Notes: generated from the letters alone by a model not told the origin. Positions 7,424 to 15,748 are shown, counted from the stretch's first letter. The stretch: DNA of 35,419 bases from JBDKGH01 sp039798265 (GCA_039798265.1 JBDKGH010000034.1:1-35419), one strand, 5' to 3'. Numbers and translations are program-made.

Positions 7424-8394
7424 AAAAAGTTGCTTACATATCGCTTCTTTTAGCTGTGCTGTGTAGCTTTTATGATATAGCGTACTTTCAGCGTCCGCCG
7501 CATTTTCCGGAACCCATAGAGCAATTTGCTTTACATGCCAATGCAGAGCAAATCAATCTCGGTCGTCGACTTTTTTACGACCCTATATTGTCCCGCGATT
7601 CAACCATCTCTTGCAGCAGTTGCCACCTCAGCTTTACTGCATTCTCGCATACCGATCACGACCTTAGTCACGGAATAGAAGGGCGAATAGGCTTGCGTAA
7701 TTCACCCGCGCTCATGAATCTCGCATGGAGTAAATCACTGATGTGGGATGGAGCCATTCATCACCTCGATATGCAAGCCCTTGCTCCTATATCAGATCCC
7801 GATGAGATGGGTGAAAACATAGCGCATGTTTTAGAAAAATTACAAGGTCAACCTTCCTACGTGGCTCAATTCAAAAATGCATTTGGAGCGGAAGAAATAA
7901 CTGGAGAGTATTTATTGAAAGCCTTTTCTTCCTTCCTTGTTACATTGGTAAGTAGTCATTCCAAATATGACCAAGTCAAACTTGAACAGGCCACATTTAC
8001 GCCACAAGAAGAAAAGGGATATCATCTTTTTCAGCAACATTGTAACCGGTGCCATCAAGAGCCCCTTTTTACCAACTACACTTTTCAATCGAACGGATTA
8101 CCGATAGATACTACACTCCAAGATTATGGCAGAATGCGGATTACAGGAAAAAAAGAAGACTCCTTGCTTTTTAAAGTTCCTACACTTCGCAACATACAGT
8201 ACAGCAAGCCCTATATGCATGACGGACGCTTTCGGAATTTGGCGCAAGTGATGAAACATTACGCTTCCAATCCCCAATGTAGCGGTCCTTTGAGCGCTAA
8301 TGACCAAGTGGATATCATTGCCTTTTTACATACCCTTTCGGATAGCACATTTGTTTTCAATCCAAAATTTATATCGCCTCGCGAGGGAAAATAA
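7420..8394 (+). CDS. MbnH/MauG-type di-heme cytochrome c peroxidase-family protein
   Basis: A di-heme enzyme with two CxxCH motifs: CSSCH (C65-H69 counted from the proposed start) and CNRCH (C208-H212). Family motifs MWDGAIHHLDMQA and PYMHDGRF are also present. The first clear start-type codon in a simple call is GTG at 7456, but that removes the signal sequence. Reading the same frame upstream gives K-K followed by AYISLLLAVLC, and the only plausible start is CTG at 7420, whose CTGA overlaps the TGA of the MbnP gene. I therefore propose CTG 7420, giving 324 residues. The hydrophobic segment could be a cleaved signal or an anchor; it lacks a clean lipobox. The pairing with MbnP suggests post-translational oxidation of MbnP, or peroxide reduction, in the periplasm. 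The frame assignment is firm; the start codon is less so. Confidence 0.85.
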   Translation: MKKVAYISLLLAVLCSFYDIAYFQRPPHFPEPIEQFALHANAEQINLGRRLFYDPILSRDSTISCSSCHLSFTAFSHTDHDLSHGIEGRIGLRNSPALMNLAWSKSLMWDGAIHHLDMQALAPISDPDEMGENIAHVLEKLQGQPSYVAQFKNAFGAEEITGEYLLKAFSSFLVTLVSSHSKYDQVKLEQATFTPQEEKGYHLFQQHCNRCHQEPLFTNYTFQSNGLPIDTTLQDYGRMRITGKKEDSLLFKVPTLRNIQYSKPYMHDGRFRNLAQVMKHYASNPQCSGPLSANDQVDIIAFLHTLSDSTFVFNPKFISPREGK

Positions 8395-8428
8395 AATAGA
8401 AATCGTCAAAAGAACAAACCATACTCCG

Positions 8429-9784
8429 ATGAACAAATCACTACTACTCCTATTGTCCATTGCACTCGTGCATGTGGGGAACACTCAAACCAACCCGATC
8501 ATTCTTTCTTGGTTACAAAACACAACTCAGACAGGCAGCCATTATGTGCAAGGAAACTCCACGGCCATACAGGATAATGTGCCTGTGAATTGCCAAGCCG
8601 TTCAGTACTCAACTAACTGGGTATATGTTACTACCAATGGAATACCGGCCTATCCAACGGGTCCATTTTTAGATGGCAATCCGTCGATAGCTACCGATCA
8701 GAATGCCATTTTTAAAATGCCGCTCACGCCAACGCCCAATACAGCCAATCCTACTGCTACGAATGGCGGGAACATAGGTATATTCATCAATGGAGTTGCT
8801 CTATTTGATTACCGCGATGGTGTATCGTGGAGAAATGCTACCAATTCATTGGCAGGCGGGCCACTTGGTGGCATGGGCGATCAAGTGTGGAACCGTGACG
8901 CTATAGTAGCAGAACGCGAAGGATTTGATTGTTCCAAAGGCCATCCTGCCATGGGAAATTACCATCACCATCAAAATCCCAGTGCATTCGATTTGGACTT
9001 AACAGTGATTTCAGACGTCTGTAATCTATATGCCGCAGATGGATTATACGCCATCAACCCGAATGAACATTCGCCTTTGATCGGATTTGCGTATGACGGT
9101 TATCCCATCTATGGCGCCTATGGCTATTTAAATACCGATGGAACAGGCGGAGCAGTGCGCATGAAATCGAGCTATCAATTGCGTGACATTACCGTTCGCA
9201 CCACTTATGCCAATGGCACCTCTGTGACCCCCGGCCCCGCGGTGAGCGCGACGTATCCACTCGGCTACTTTCGTGAAGATTATGAATACGTGCCCACCAG
9301 TGCTTCCACTCCTGATTATCTGGACGAGCACAACGGACGTTTTTGTGTAACCCCTGAATATCCCAATGGAATGTATTGCTACTTCACTACCGTAGATGAG
9401 AACTGGAATTCGGCCTATCCTTATGCCGTGGGCCCTACCTTTTATGGCAATAAAGTAGCCTCAAAAGTTACTTCAATCACAGAAGCAACTACCATCTACT
9501 TACCCACTCCTACTTCGCAGCTGGAAGTATCTGATGAATGGATGTACACTGTATTTCCGAATCCAGCGAGCGAGTTGATTGCTGTTCAGTACAAGGGAAT
9601 GAACAAAGGAACCAAGATCATTCAATTAATCGATGGTTCCGGGCGCGCGGTAAAAACCAGTCAGATAGTTGCAGGAGCTACCATTGCGTACTTTGATGTA
9701 AGCACGCTTTACAATGGAGAATACTTCATTGTCATTCGTGAAGGCCAGCAAGCAAAAACGCAAAAAATCAACGTTATCCATTAA
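8429..9784 (+). CDS. YHYH-domain secreted protein with T9SS sorting domain
   Basis: A 451-residue exported protein. The ATG at 8429 gives a signal peptide (MNKSLLLLLSIALVHVGNTQ); the frame extends upstream to 8300 but that part overlaps the previous gene. YHYH-family hallmarks are KGHPAMGNYHHHQNP (Y178-H181, a YHHH variant of the name motif), FAYDGYPIYGAYGY, and GRFCVTPEYPNGMYCYF. A T9SS type A sorting domain (VFPNPASELIAVQYKG) closes the protein, so it should be delivered to the cell surface or medium. YHYH proteins are poorly characterised and are often found near copper-handling or cytochrome peroxidase genes; I rely on context for a metal link. It lies 34 bases after the di-heme gene and ends the operon. 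The histidine cluster could bind metal. Confidence 0.85.
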   Translation: MNKSLLLLLSIALVHVGNTQTNPIILSWLQNTTQTGSHYVQGNSTAIQDNVPVNCQAVQYSTNWVYVTTNGIPAYPTGPFLDGNPSIATDQNAIFKMPLTPTPNTANPTATNGGNIGIFINGVALFDYRDGVSWRNATNSLAGGPLGGMGDQVWNRDAIVAEREGFDCSKGHPAMGNYHHHQNPSAFDLDLTVISDVCNLYAADGLYAINPNEHSPLIGFAYDGYPIYGAYGYLNTDGTGGAVRMKSSYQLRDITVRTTYANGTSVTPGPAVSATYPLGYFREDYEYVPTSASTPDYLDEHNGRFCVTPEYPNGMYCYFTTVDENWNSAYPYAVGPTFYGNKVASKVTSITEATTIYLPTPTSQLEVSDEWMYTVFPNPASELIAVQYKGMNKGTKIIQLIDGSGRAVKTSQIVAGATIAYFDVSTLYNGEYFIVIREGQQAKTQKINVIH

Positions 9785-9822
9785 TTTATAAACACATAGA
9801 CCATGCGGGGGTAATAATACCC

Positions 9823-9830
9823 TATTTTCG
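9823..9830 (+). promoter_or_regulatory. Candidate -7 element for the signalling operon
   Basis: TATTTTCG resembles TAnnTTTG and lies about 70 bases before the ATG at 9898. No -33 TTG is found at the usual distance. It is framed by CCTAT and ATAGG, a short inverted repeat. Confidence 0.3.
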
Positions 9831-9843
9831 ATAGGTGTGCAGG

Positions 9844-9868
9844 ATGATTTTTGTAAGCGAAAAATCAT
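9844..9868 (+). terminator. A/T-rich hairpin between operons, weak terminator or leader structure
   Basis: ATGATTTTT (9844-9852), loop of seven bases, AAAAATCAT (9860-9868), then TTTAAG. It follows the YHYH gene and precedes the next ATG by 30 bases. The stem is A/T rich and the T run is short, so it is either a weak terminator of the metal operon or a hairpin in the leader of the next operon. Confidence 0.35.
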
Positions 9869-9897
9869 TTAAGACTTAAACCATTTATACACCTATT

Positions 9898-10461
9898 ATG
9901 CAAAAAGTAATTATCCCCGCGTTAGCGTTGCTAATCGGCATGGCCCTCGGTGCTTTGTTGATGAAGAATAGTACCAACAGTTCGTTCACTTGGGATGCTG
10001 GCAATAATCTAGCGCCAAAAGACACCGAACCCATCAAAATCAACGAAGCCTTTTCCTTTTTCAATACCTACATCAACAACCCCATCTATTCTAGTTCTGT
10101 TCCTGACTCTGATTCACCCTGTTTAGGAACTAAACAAGCACTTTACGGATGGAGTATTGATTACAAAAAGCTTAAAACACTCGAGGACTATTATGGAGAT
10201 AAAATATCACGACTCTCCTTAATTATTGGCAAAGACGAAGGAAATGCGCACACCATTATCATAGTCCCTGAAGACGAATCTGAAAATTTAATGATCGGGG
10301 ATGATTTGATGCTTGAATACGTAAGGCCTTGTCCCCCTCGTTGCAAATCAACTGTTCAGTTTTACGAAATCGATCCAAGCAACGGAAAGGCTCGTTATAC
10401 AGGCATAGAAAAGAAATATGACGCCGGCCAAAACTGCATGCAAAATCCATTTGCGCGCTAG
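9898..10461 (+). CDS. Membrane-anchored or exported protein of unknown function
   Basis: A 187-residue protein I do not recognise. It has an N-terminal hydrophobic helix (about 4-22, KVIIPALALLIGMALGALLM) that could be an uncleaved anchor, then a soluble domain with five cysteines, including C-P-P-R-C near residue 148. The rest is mixed polar sequence with no catalytic motif that I can name. Its TAG stop shares a G with the GTG start of the next gene, so the two are probably translationally coupled. The following genes encode a polytopic membrane protein, a histidine kinase and a response regulator, so it may be an accessory or sensory partner of that system. Confidence 0.75.
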   Translation: MQKVIIPALALLIGMALGALLMKNSTNSSFTWDAGNNLAPKDTEPIKINEAFSFFNTYINNPIYSSSVPDSDSPCLGTKQALYGWSIDYKKLKTLEDYYGDKISRLSLIIGKDEGNAHTIIIVPEDESENLMIGDDLMLEYVRPCPPRCKSTVQFYEIDPSNGKARYTGIEKKYDAGQNCMQNPFAR

Positions 10462-11090
10462 TGCTCGACTTCATCTGCTTACTTTCAGGAATAACAATTG
10501 GCACACTGATCTATAAAAAGATTAGTGTGCCATTTGCCTTTGTTGTATTTCTACTGATTATTATATTCATTTTCGAATGTGCAGCTTGGTGTGCAAGTGA
10601 AATATGGCAAAACAATTTATTGGTTTATTCAGTTGCGTCGATCATTATTCCGGTTTTTTTCTTTTTAATTTATATCAAAAAACTAAACACGAGAAAAACA
10701 CTTTATCACCATCTTTCTTTCGCTGTTCTTTATCTGTTTATTCTGATCAACACCATCTACATTCAAAGTGAAGAGCCTTTGCCCACGAATAATCAACAGG
10801 CCACGTGCTTATACTTCATTCTTCTTTCCGTATTTCAATATAACCAACTGCTGAAAGGTCCTGCCGAAGTGCCTTTGAGTCGCAACTCTGAGTTTTGGTT
10901 GAATACCACGCTATTCATTTACTTCAGCGGTACCTTTGTGCCTTGGGTTGTATTCAATTTGTTTTTAAAATCGGCTGCCGACTTTGATAGCATATTAGAA
11001 TGGAACTATTACGTCACCATTCTTCTATATGTTGGCTTAATGGTATCCATGTTAATCGATGCTTATGGAAGAACTCGACCAAGCGAATAG
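10461..11090 (+). CDS. Polytopic membrane protein, possible sensor of the adjacent kinase
   Basis: A 209-residue, strongly hydrophobic protein with about six or seven membrane helices (for example FVVFLLIIIFIFECAAW, YSVASIIIPVFFFLIYI, AVLYLFILINTIYI, YVTILLYVGLMVSMLI). It starts at GTG 10461, overlapping the TAG of the upstream gene by one base, and its end overlaps the kinase gene by about 30 bases. No known transporter or enzyme motif is visible. The kinase that follows has only one membrane helix and no obvious sensor domain, so this protein may supply sensing in a 7TM-like manner; that is inference from gene order. Confidence 0.75.
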   Translation: MLDFICLLSGITIGTLIYKKISVPFAFVVFLLIIIFIFECAAWCASEIWQNNLLVYSVASIIIPVFFFLIYIKKLNTRKTLYHHLSFAVLYLFILINTIYIQSEEPLPTNNQQATCLYFILLSVFQYNQLLKGPAEVPLSRNSEFWLNTTLFIYFSGTFVPWVVFNLFLKSAADFDSILEWNYYVTILLYVGLMVSMLIDAYGRTRPSE

Positions 11091-11853
11091 TCAGCTAGTA
11101 AAGGCGGCTTTCAGTGCTGCCATATTTTTCACGCTGCTAGCCGGTATTGTTATTTACTATATCGTGTCCTATCGACGCAAACACCTTTTGCATCAAAAAG
11201 AAAAAAAGGAACTTCAACTTCAGTTTGAAAAAGAAGTGAGACAAGCGCAATTAGAGATCAGTGAGCTTACGATGCAGCGTATTGCACAAGAGATACACGA
11301 TAATGTAGGACAAAGCCTAACACTGATCAATCTGTATTTAAACGGACTACAAACAAATGACGTGAATGCCCTTCAGCAGTGTCAGCATTTGGTGCAACGG
11401 TCGCTGGCCGATTTGCGCAGTATCAGTAAATCCTTGAGTACTTCGTATCAATTGGAACTAGGCCTCGAAAATGCCGTTCGGCGTGAACTTGAGATTGTTT
11501 CACTAACTAAGAAACTTCACACGGAACTGATTATCCATAGCTCCGCGCATCTCATACCACCCAGCGCAAATCAATTGCATGAAGTCATTTTTTTACGCTG
11601 CATTCAAGAAGCCATTTCGAATACCATCAAATACGCCCACGCCACATGCCTAAAAGTAGAGCTGACCTTTTCTGAAGACTACTGTCACACCATTCGTATT
11701 ACAGATGATGGTCAGGGAATGGATCTTGCCCAAACATCTTTTGGTGTTGGGCTCACCAGTCTTCGCGATCGTGCCGTACTACTTGGCGGCGATTTGCTCC
11801 TGCAATCTTCGCCCAACCAAGGAACCAAACTTACCATTACCACCATTCGCTAA
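11059..11853 (+). CDS. Sensor histidine kinase, NarL/DesK (HisKA_3) type
   Basis: A 264-residue kinase; ATG 11065 is an equally possible start two codons later. One membrane helix (about 16-38) leads into a coiled coil (HLLHQKEKKELQLQFEKE) and a HisKA_3 dimerisation domain with the phospho-acceptor histidine in QEIHDNVGQSL (H80 from the first ATG). The HATPase domain shows the N box (EAISNTIKYAHA), G1 (DDGQGMD) and G2 (GVGLTSLRDRA). There is no periplasmic sensor domain, which is small even for this class. It overlaps the upstream membrane-protein gene and ends seven bases before the response-regulator gene, its expected phosphotransfer partner. Confidence 0.93.
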   Translation: MLMEELDQANSQLVKAAFSAAIFFTLLAGIVIYYIVSYRRKHLLHQKEKKELQLQFEKEVRQAQLEISELTMQRIAQEIHDNVGQSLTLINLYLNGLQTNDVNALQQCQHLVQRSLADLRSISKSLSTSYQLELGLENAVRRELEIVSLTKKLHTELIIHSSAHLIPPSANQLHEVIFLRCIQEAISNTIKYAHATCLKVELTFSEDYCHTIRITDDGQGMDLAQTSFGVGLTSLRDRAVLLGGDLLLQSSPNQGTKLTITTIR

Positions 11854-11859
11854 TTTACC

Positions 11860-12510
11860 ATGAGCAAACTTTTTATTGTAGATGATCACACCCTCATTCG
11901 TAAAAGTCTGATCAACCTGCTTCAATCAACAGGACATGAAGTGGTGGGCGATGCTGAAAACGGACTAGACATGATAGAGCAGTTAAAGCACGTTGAGCCC
12001 GACATTGTCATCATCGATTGTGTAATGCCCCTGATGGATGGGCACGAAACGGCGGAGTGGTTAAAAACACATCGACCAGAAATAAAAGTGCTTGCTTTAA
12101 GTATGAATTCAGATGAGTTCACGGTCATTCGCATGCTCAAGGCTGGAGCGCGTGGTTTCGTGCTAAAAGGAGCTCAATTAGAAGAACTGCAAGAAGCCAT
12201 ACATCAAGTGGATGTCCATGGCTTTTTTTATTCTGATTTTATTTCCGATAAACTTCCCACTGTTTTTCAATCCGATGAAAAGGTCATTTCAAAAAAAGAA
12301 AAACCCACCGATATCATTTCCGAACGTGAAATGGAATTTTTAAAGCTCGCCTGTTCTGAGCTCACTTATAAAGAGATCGCCGACCAAATGAACGTCAGCG
12401 TTCGAACTGTAGATGGCTACCGAGAATCGCTTTTCGAAAAATTGACGATCAAAAGCCGCGTTGGATTAGTTCTATTTGCTATCCAACACGGCGTTATGAA
12501 ATTCAATTAA
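11860..12510 (+). CDS. LuxR/NarL-type response regulator
   Basis: A 216-residue two-domain regulator. The receiver domain has the acidic pair D8-D9, phospho-acceptor D53 in VIIDCVMPLMDG and the conserved lysine in GFVLKGA. The C-terminal LuxR-type helix-turn-helix (about 149-210) contains ISEREMEFLKLACSELTYKE and SVRTVDGYRESLFEKL. It is cognate to the kinase directly upstream. The targets are unknown; autoregulation of this operon is possible. Its stop codon abuts the stop codon of the convergent tex gene with no intervening base. Confidence 0.95.
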   Translation: MSKLFIVDDHTLIRKSLINLLQSTGHEVVGDAENGLDMIEQLKHVEPDIVIIDCVMPLMDGHETAEWLKTHRPEIKVLALSMNSDEFTVIRMLKAGARGFVLKGAQLEELQEAIHQVDVHGFFYSDFISDKLPTVFQSDEKVISKKEKPTDIISEREMEFLKLACSELTYKEIADQMNVSVRTVDGYRESLFEKLTIKSRVGLVLFAIQHGVMKFN

Positions 12511-14631
12511 CTATTGCGCTTCTTTGATAGAAAGTCCAATGCGCTTGCGCATCAAGTCCACTTCCATCACTTTTACCATTACATGTTGACCCAGTTTCAC
12601 CACTTCGTTGGGATCTTTCACAAAACGATTGGCCAAATGAGAAACGTGAACCAATCCTTCTTGTTTTACTCCTACATCTACGAAACAGCCGAAAGCCGTT
12701 ATGTTCGTTACGATTCCTGGAACAACAGAACCCGTGATCAATTCCTCTGGCTTGCGCGCACTGCTGAAGCTGAACGATTTTAATTCCCCGCGAGGATCAC
12801 GTCCTGGTTTATCTAATTCCTTCAGGATATCGTCAATGGTATAAGCCCCCACTTTATCGGAAACGTATTTTTTACCATCAATTTTTGATCGGAGTTTTAC
12901 ATCTGACACAAGGCTATCCACCGTAGTGCTGAGGTCAGCCGCCATGCGCTCCACTAGCTCGTAAGACTCTGGGTGTACGGCGCTATTGTCCAATACATTT
13001 TTTGCATTCGGGATGCGTAAAAAGCCCGCGCATTGCTCAAAAGCCTTTTCGCCAAGCCGTGCAACTTTCTTTAACTCCTTTCGTGATTTGAAAGGACCAT
13101 TTTCATCGCGGTACTTGACAATATTTTGGGCCAACTGCGGTCCTAAACCAGAAACATACGTAAGCAAACTTTTACTCGCCGTATTCACATTCACACCCAC
13201 ATTGTTCACGCAGTTCAACACCACTGCATCTAGGCTTTCCTTGAGTTTATTCTGATCCACATCATGCTGATACTGGCCTACACCAATACTTTTAGGATCA
13301 ATCTTTACCAATTCAGCAAGCGGGTCAGCCAACCTTCTTCCGATCGAAACTGCCCCACGAACCGTAACATCTTTATCGGGGAATTCTTCTCGTGCTACTT
13401 CAGAAGCCGAGTAAATAGAGGCACCGCTTTCATTGACCATATACACTTCAATCCCCTGAATTTCTGAAAGTCCTTTAACGAACGATTCCGTTTCGCGGCC
13501 GGCGGTGCCATTACCCACTGCGATGCACTGGATATCAAATTGCTTTACCAATTTCACTAACACATCGCGTGATTTGGCTAATTCGAGTTGCGGTTCGTGA
13601 GGATAAATAACCGTATCATGAATGAGCTTACCTTCTTCATTTAAGCACACCACCTTGCAACCCGTTCGAAATCCCGGATCGAGCGCGAGTATCCGTTTAT
13701 GCCCCAATGGAGCGGTAAGCAATAACTGACGCAGATTTTCAGCGAATACGCGGATCGCTTCCTGATCAGCACGCTCTTTTAGAGCAGCGCGAAACTCTGT
13801 TTCAATAGAAGGCTCTAATAAGCGTTTGTAACTATCCTTCACCGCTAGGGCAATTTGCTCGCTGGCAGCATTTCTTGTTTTTATTAATCGACGGTTGAGT
13901 TGATCTACCACCTCCTCTTCATCCGGGCCCACCGACAGGCGTAAGAAACCCTCATCTTCTCCGCGAAAAAGCGCCAAGATGCGATGGGAAGGACACTTTT
14001 GAATAGGCTCCGAAAAATCAAAATAATCTTTGAACTTCACACCTTCCGCTTCTTTGCTTTTTACTGATTTGGAAGAAAACAGACCGAATCGCTGAAAGTG
14101 ATAACGCACTGTTTCGCGGGCCTGTTCATTTTCATTCACCCATTCGGCAATGATATCGCGTGCACCGCTGAGCGCTTTCTCCGCTGTTTCTACACCATCA
14201 TTAACGAAACGCTCTGCATATCCTTCTATTTCACCAGCGGGCTCCTTCATGAGCCACTCTGCCAATGGCTCCAGTCCCAGCTCACGAGCCACAGTGGCCT
14301 TCGTTTTGCGTTTCGGTTTGTAAGGCAAATAGATGTCTTCTAACATCGAAAACTCATAACACTCTTGGATGCGTTTTCTGAGTTCATCGGTGAGCTTTCC
14401 TTGCTCTTCGATGGTCATCAAAATATATTCTTTGCGCGTTTTTAAATCCATCAATTTGGACCATTGATCTTTGATAGCAATGATGGACACATCTTCTAAG
14501 CCTCCCGTTCTCTCTTTTCTGTAGCGCGCAATAAAAGGCACTGTAGCACCTTCTTTCAACAATTCTACTGTAGCCTCCACTTGACGTTGACTAATCGCAA
14601 GTTCACCAGCGATCAATTGATATTCTTTCAT
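12511..14631 (-). CDS. tex: Tex, S1-domain RNA-binding transcription accessory protein
   Basis: A 706-residue Tex homologue. The order is an N-terminal helical Tex region (ATVPFIARYRKERTGGLED), a YqgF/RNase H-like domain (ILALDPGFRTGCKVVCLNEE), helix-hairpin-helix motifs (SLLTYVSGLGPQLAQNIVKY) and a C-terminal S1 domain (VPGIVTNITAFGCFVDVGVK) ending at SIKEAQ. Length is slightly below the 720-780 usual in Proteobacteria but all domains are present. Tex binds nucleic acids and is linked to transcript stability and stress survival. It is the last gene of a four-gene minus-strand run, 33 bases after the LOG-family gene, with a purine-rich GGAAGAAAG stretch before its ATG. No terminator fits after it because the convergent regulator gene ends at the adjacent base. 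Confidence 0.96.
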   Translation of the reverse strand: MKEYQLIAGELAISQRQVEATVELLKEGATVPFIARYRKERTGGLEDVSIIAIKDQWSKLMDLKTRKEYILMTIEEQGKLTDELRKRIQECYEFSMLEDIYLPYKPKRKTKATVARELGLEPLAEWLMKEPAGEIEGYAERFVNDGVETAEKALSGARDIIAEWVNENEQARETVRYHFQRFGLFSSKSVKSKEAEGVKFKDYFDFSEPIQKCPSHRILALFRGEDEGFLRLSVGPDEEEVVDQLNRRLIKTRNAASEQIALAVKDSYKRLLEPSIETEFRAALKERADQEAIRVFAENLRQLLLTAPLGHKRILALDPGFRTGCKVVCLNEEGKLIHDTVIYPHEPQLELAKSRDVLVKLVKQFDIQCIAVGNGTAGRETESFVKGLSEIQGIEVYMVNESGASIYSASEVAREEFPDKDVTVRGAVSIGRRLADPLAELVKIDPKSIGVGQYQHDVDQNKLKESLDAVVLNCVNNVGVNVNTASKSLLTYVSGLGPQLAQNIVKYRDENGPFKSRKELKKVARLGEKAFEQCAGFLRIPNAKNVLDNSAVHPESYELVERMAADLSTTVDSLVSDVKLRSKIDGKKYVSDKVGAYTIDDILKELDKPGRDPRGELKSFSFSSARKPEELITGSVVPGIVTNITAFGCFVDVGVKQEGLVHVSHLANRFVKDPNEVVKLGQHVMVKVMEVDLMRKRIGLSIKEAQ

Positions 14632-14664
14632 CTTCTTTCTTCCTTTCGCTCGTTGAGTAATAAA

Positions 14665-15267
14665 TTATTTTGCCTTGTAGTCAGCGGCCATCTTAATGGC
14701 ATCATGAATCCACGGATCGGCATTGATGATAGCTGGCACGACTTCTTCTGCTTTCGTTACTACTTTCCACATGCGGGTGTGCAATTGGCCCACAAATTTT
14801 TCTTCCACCATTTTTTGCAAAAGATCTACCAGCGGATCGTAAAAATGATCGGTATTGACGATGATGATGGGTTTATTGAACAGACCCAATTTTTTCCAGG
14901 TAATGGCTTCGAACAGTTCTTCCATAGTGCCCACACCACCGGGAAGGGCGATTAGTGCATCTACCCCTTCCATGAAGCGCTTTTTACGTTCATGCATATC
15001 AGCCACAAAAACAAATTCCTTCACTTGTTTGTGAGCCCATTCTACTTCTTTCATAAAATGAGGCATGATACCTACTACATGTCCGTTGTGCTCGAGCATA
15101 GTAGTGGCGAGTTGCCCCATAAGGCCTGTACCGCCGCCACCGTAAACGGCAGTTATGTTATGGTGGGCAAGATCTTTTGCTAGAAGAGCAGTTTCTTCAA
15201 AAAAGATGGAACGGATTTCTCCGCTGCTAGCTGCGTAAACACATACGCGTTTAATATCCGTATTCAA
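14665..15267 (-). CDS. LOG-family nucleoside monophosphate phosphoribohydrolase-like protein
   Basis: A 200-residue Rossmann-fold protein of the TIGR00730/LOG family. The diagnostic PGGVGTMEELFEAITW motif (PGGxGTxxE) and a nucleotide-binding YGGGGTGLMG are present. Family members hydrolyse cytokinin riboside 5'-monophosphate or AMP to release the base; the older name lysine decarboxylase is a misnomer. The first strand reads VCVYAASSGE where most members have CVFCGSS, a mild deviation. Its start overlaps the end of the upstream gene by 17 bases. The biological substrate in this organism is not known. Confidence 0.9.
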   Translation of the reverse strand: MNTDIKRVCVYAASSGEIRSIFFEETALLAKDLAHHNITAVYGGGGTGLMGQLATTMLEHNGHVVGIMPHFMKEVEWAHKQVKEFVFVADMHERKKRFMEGVDALIALPGGVGTMEELFEAITWKKLGLFNKPIIIVNTDHFYDPLVDLLQKMVEEKFVGQLHTRMWKVVTKAEEVVPAIINADPWIHDAIKMAADYKAK

Positions 15268-15748
15268 AGTTGGGTAAGTTTAGTTCGTTGAGATCATTGG
15301 TAAAATCGAATCGCAAGTCTTCATGCATTCCCGCAAGGGCTTTTTCGATTTTTTGAATTTGTCGGTGGTAGATGAGCTGCACACTTACATTGGAGGTAGC
15401 ACTTCTTCCCAGTTCTGTAATTTTTTTACAGAAGTATAGAAGAATAGCCACTTCAGTAGTCTTTTGTCCTGAAAACTTAATGTGCTTATTAGCGGTTCGC
15501 AGCACTTTTCTCAGGCTTTTTTTAATGAAATAAATGGTGCTTTTATTCATTTCATCAAAAGCCAGATCGATCTCTAACTTGATGTCATTGACATATTGCG
15601 ATTCATCCTCGGCATCGAAAAGGAGATAAGAAATCAATTCCTTATTTTCCTTTTTGTACTTCACCATACGCATCAGCAATTCAGCCAATTCGTCCTCCGA
15701 CTTCAGTCGAAGTTCCTTCTTCACATCGCTCACTGATGCCGCCTTCAT
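15251..15748 (-). CDS. Conserved cytosolic protein of unknown function
   Basis: A 165-residue protein if it starts at the ATG at 15748 (MKAASVSDVKKEL), which forms an ATGA overlap with the upstream DUF3820 gene. A longer frame to 15805 would overlap that gene more and is less likely. The sequence is helical and charged, rich in K and E (for example SLRKVLRTANKHIKF), and has no signal peptide, membrane helix or catalytic motif that I recognise. It resembles helical proteins seen beside similar genes in Bacteroidota, but I cannot assign a function. The tight coupling suggests co-translation with its neighbours. Confidence 0.75.
   Translation of the reverse strand: MKAASVSDVKKELRLKSEDELAELLMRMVKYKKENKELISYLLFDAEDESQYVNDIKLEIDLAFDEMNKSTIYFIKKSLRKVLRTANKHIKFSGQKTTEVAILLYFCKKITELGRSATSNVSVQLIYHRQIQKIEKALAGMHEDLRFDFTNDLNELNLPNFEYGY

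Noticed and set aside
14665..15267. Lysine decarboxylase annotation
   Set aside because: PGGxGTxxE proteins are LOG-type phosphoribohydrolases; no pyridoxal-phosphate lysine motif is present.
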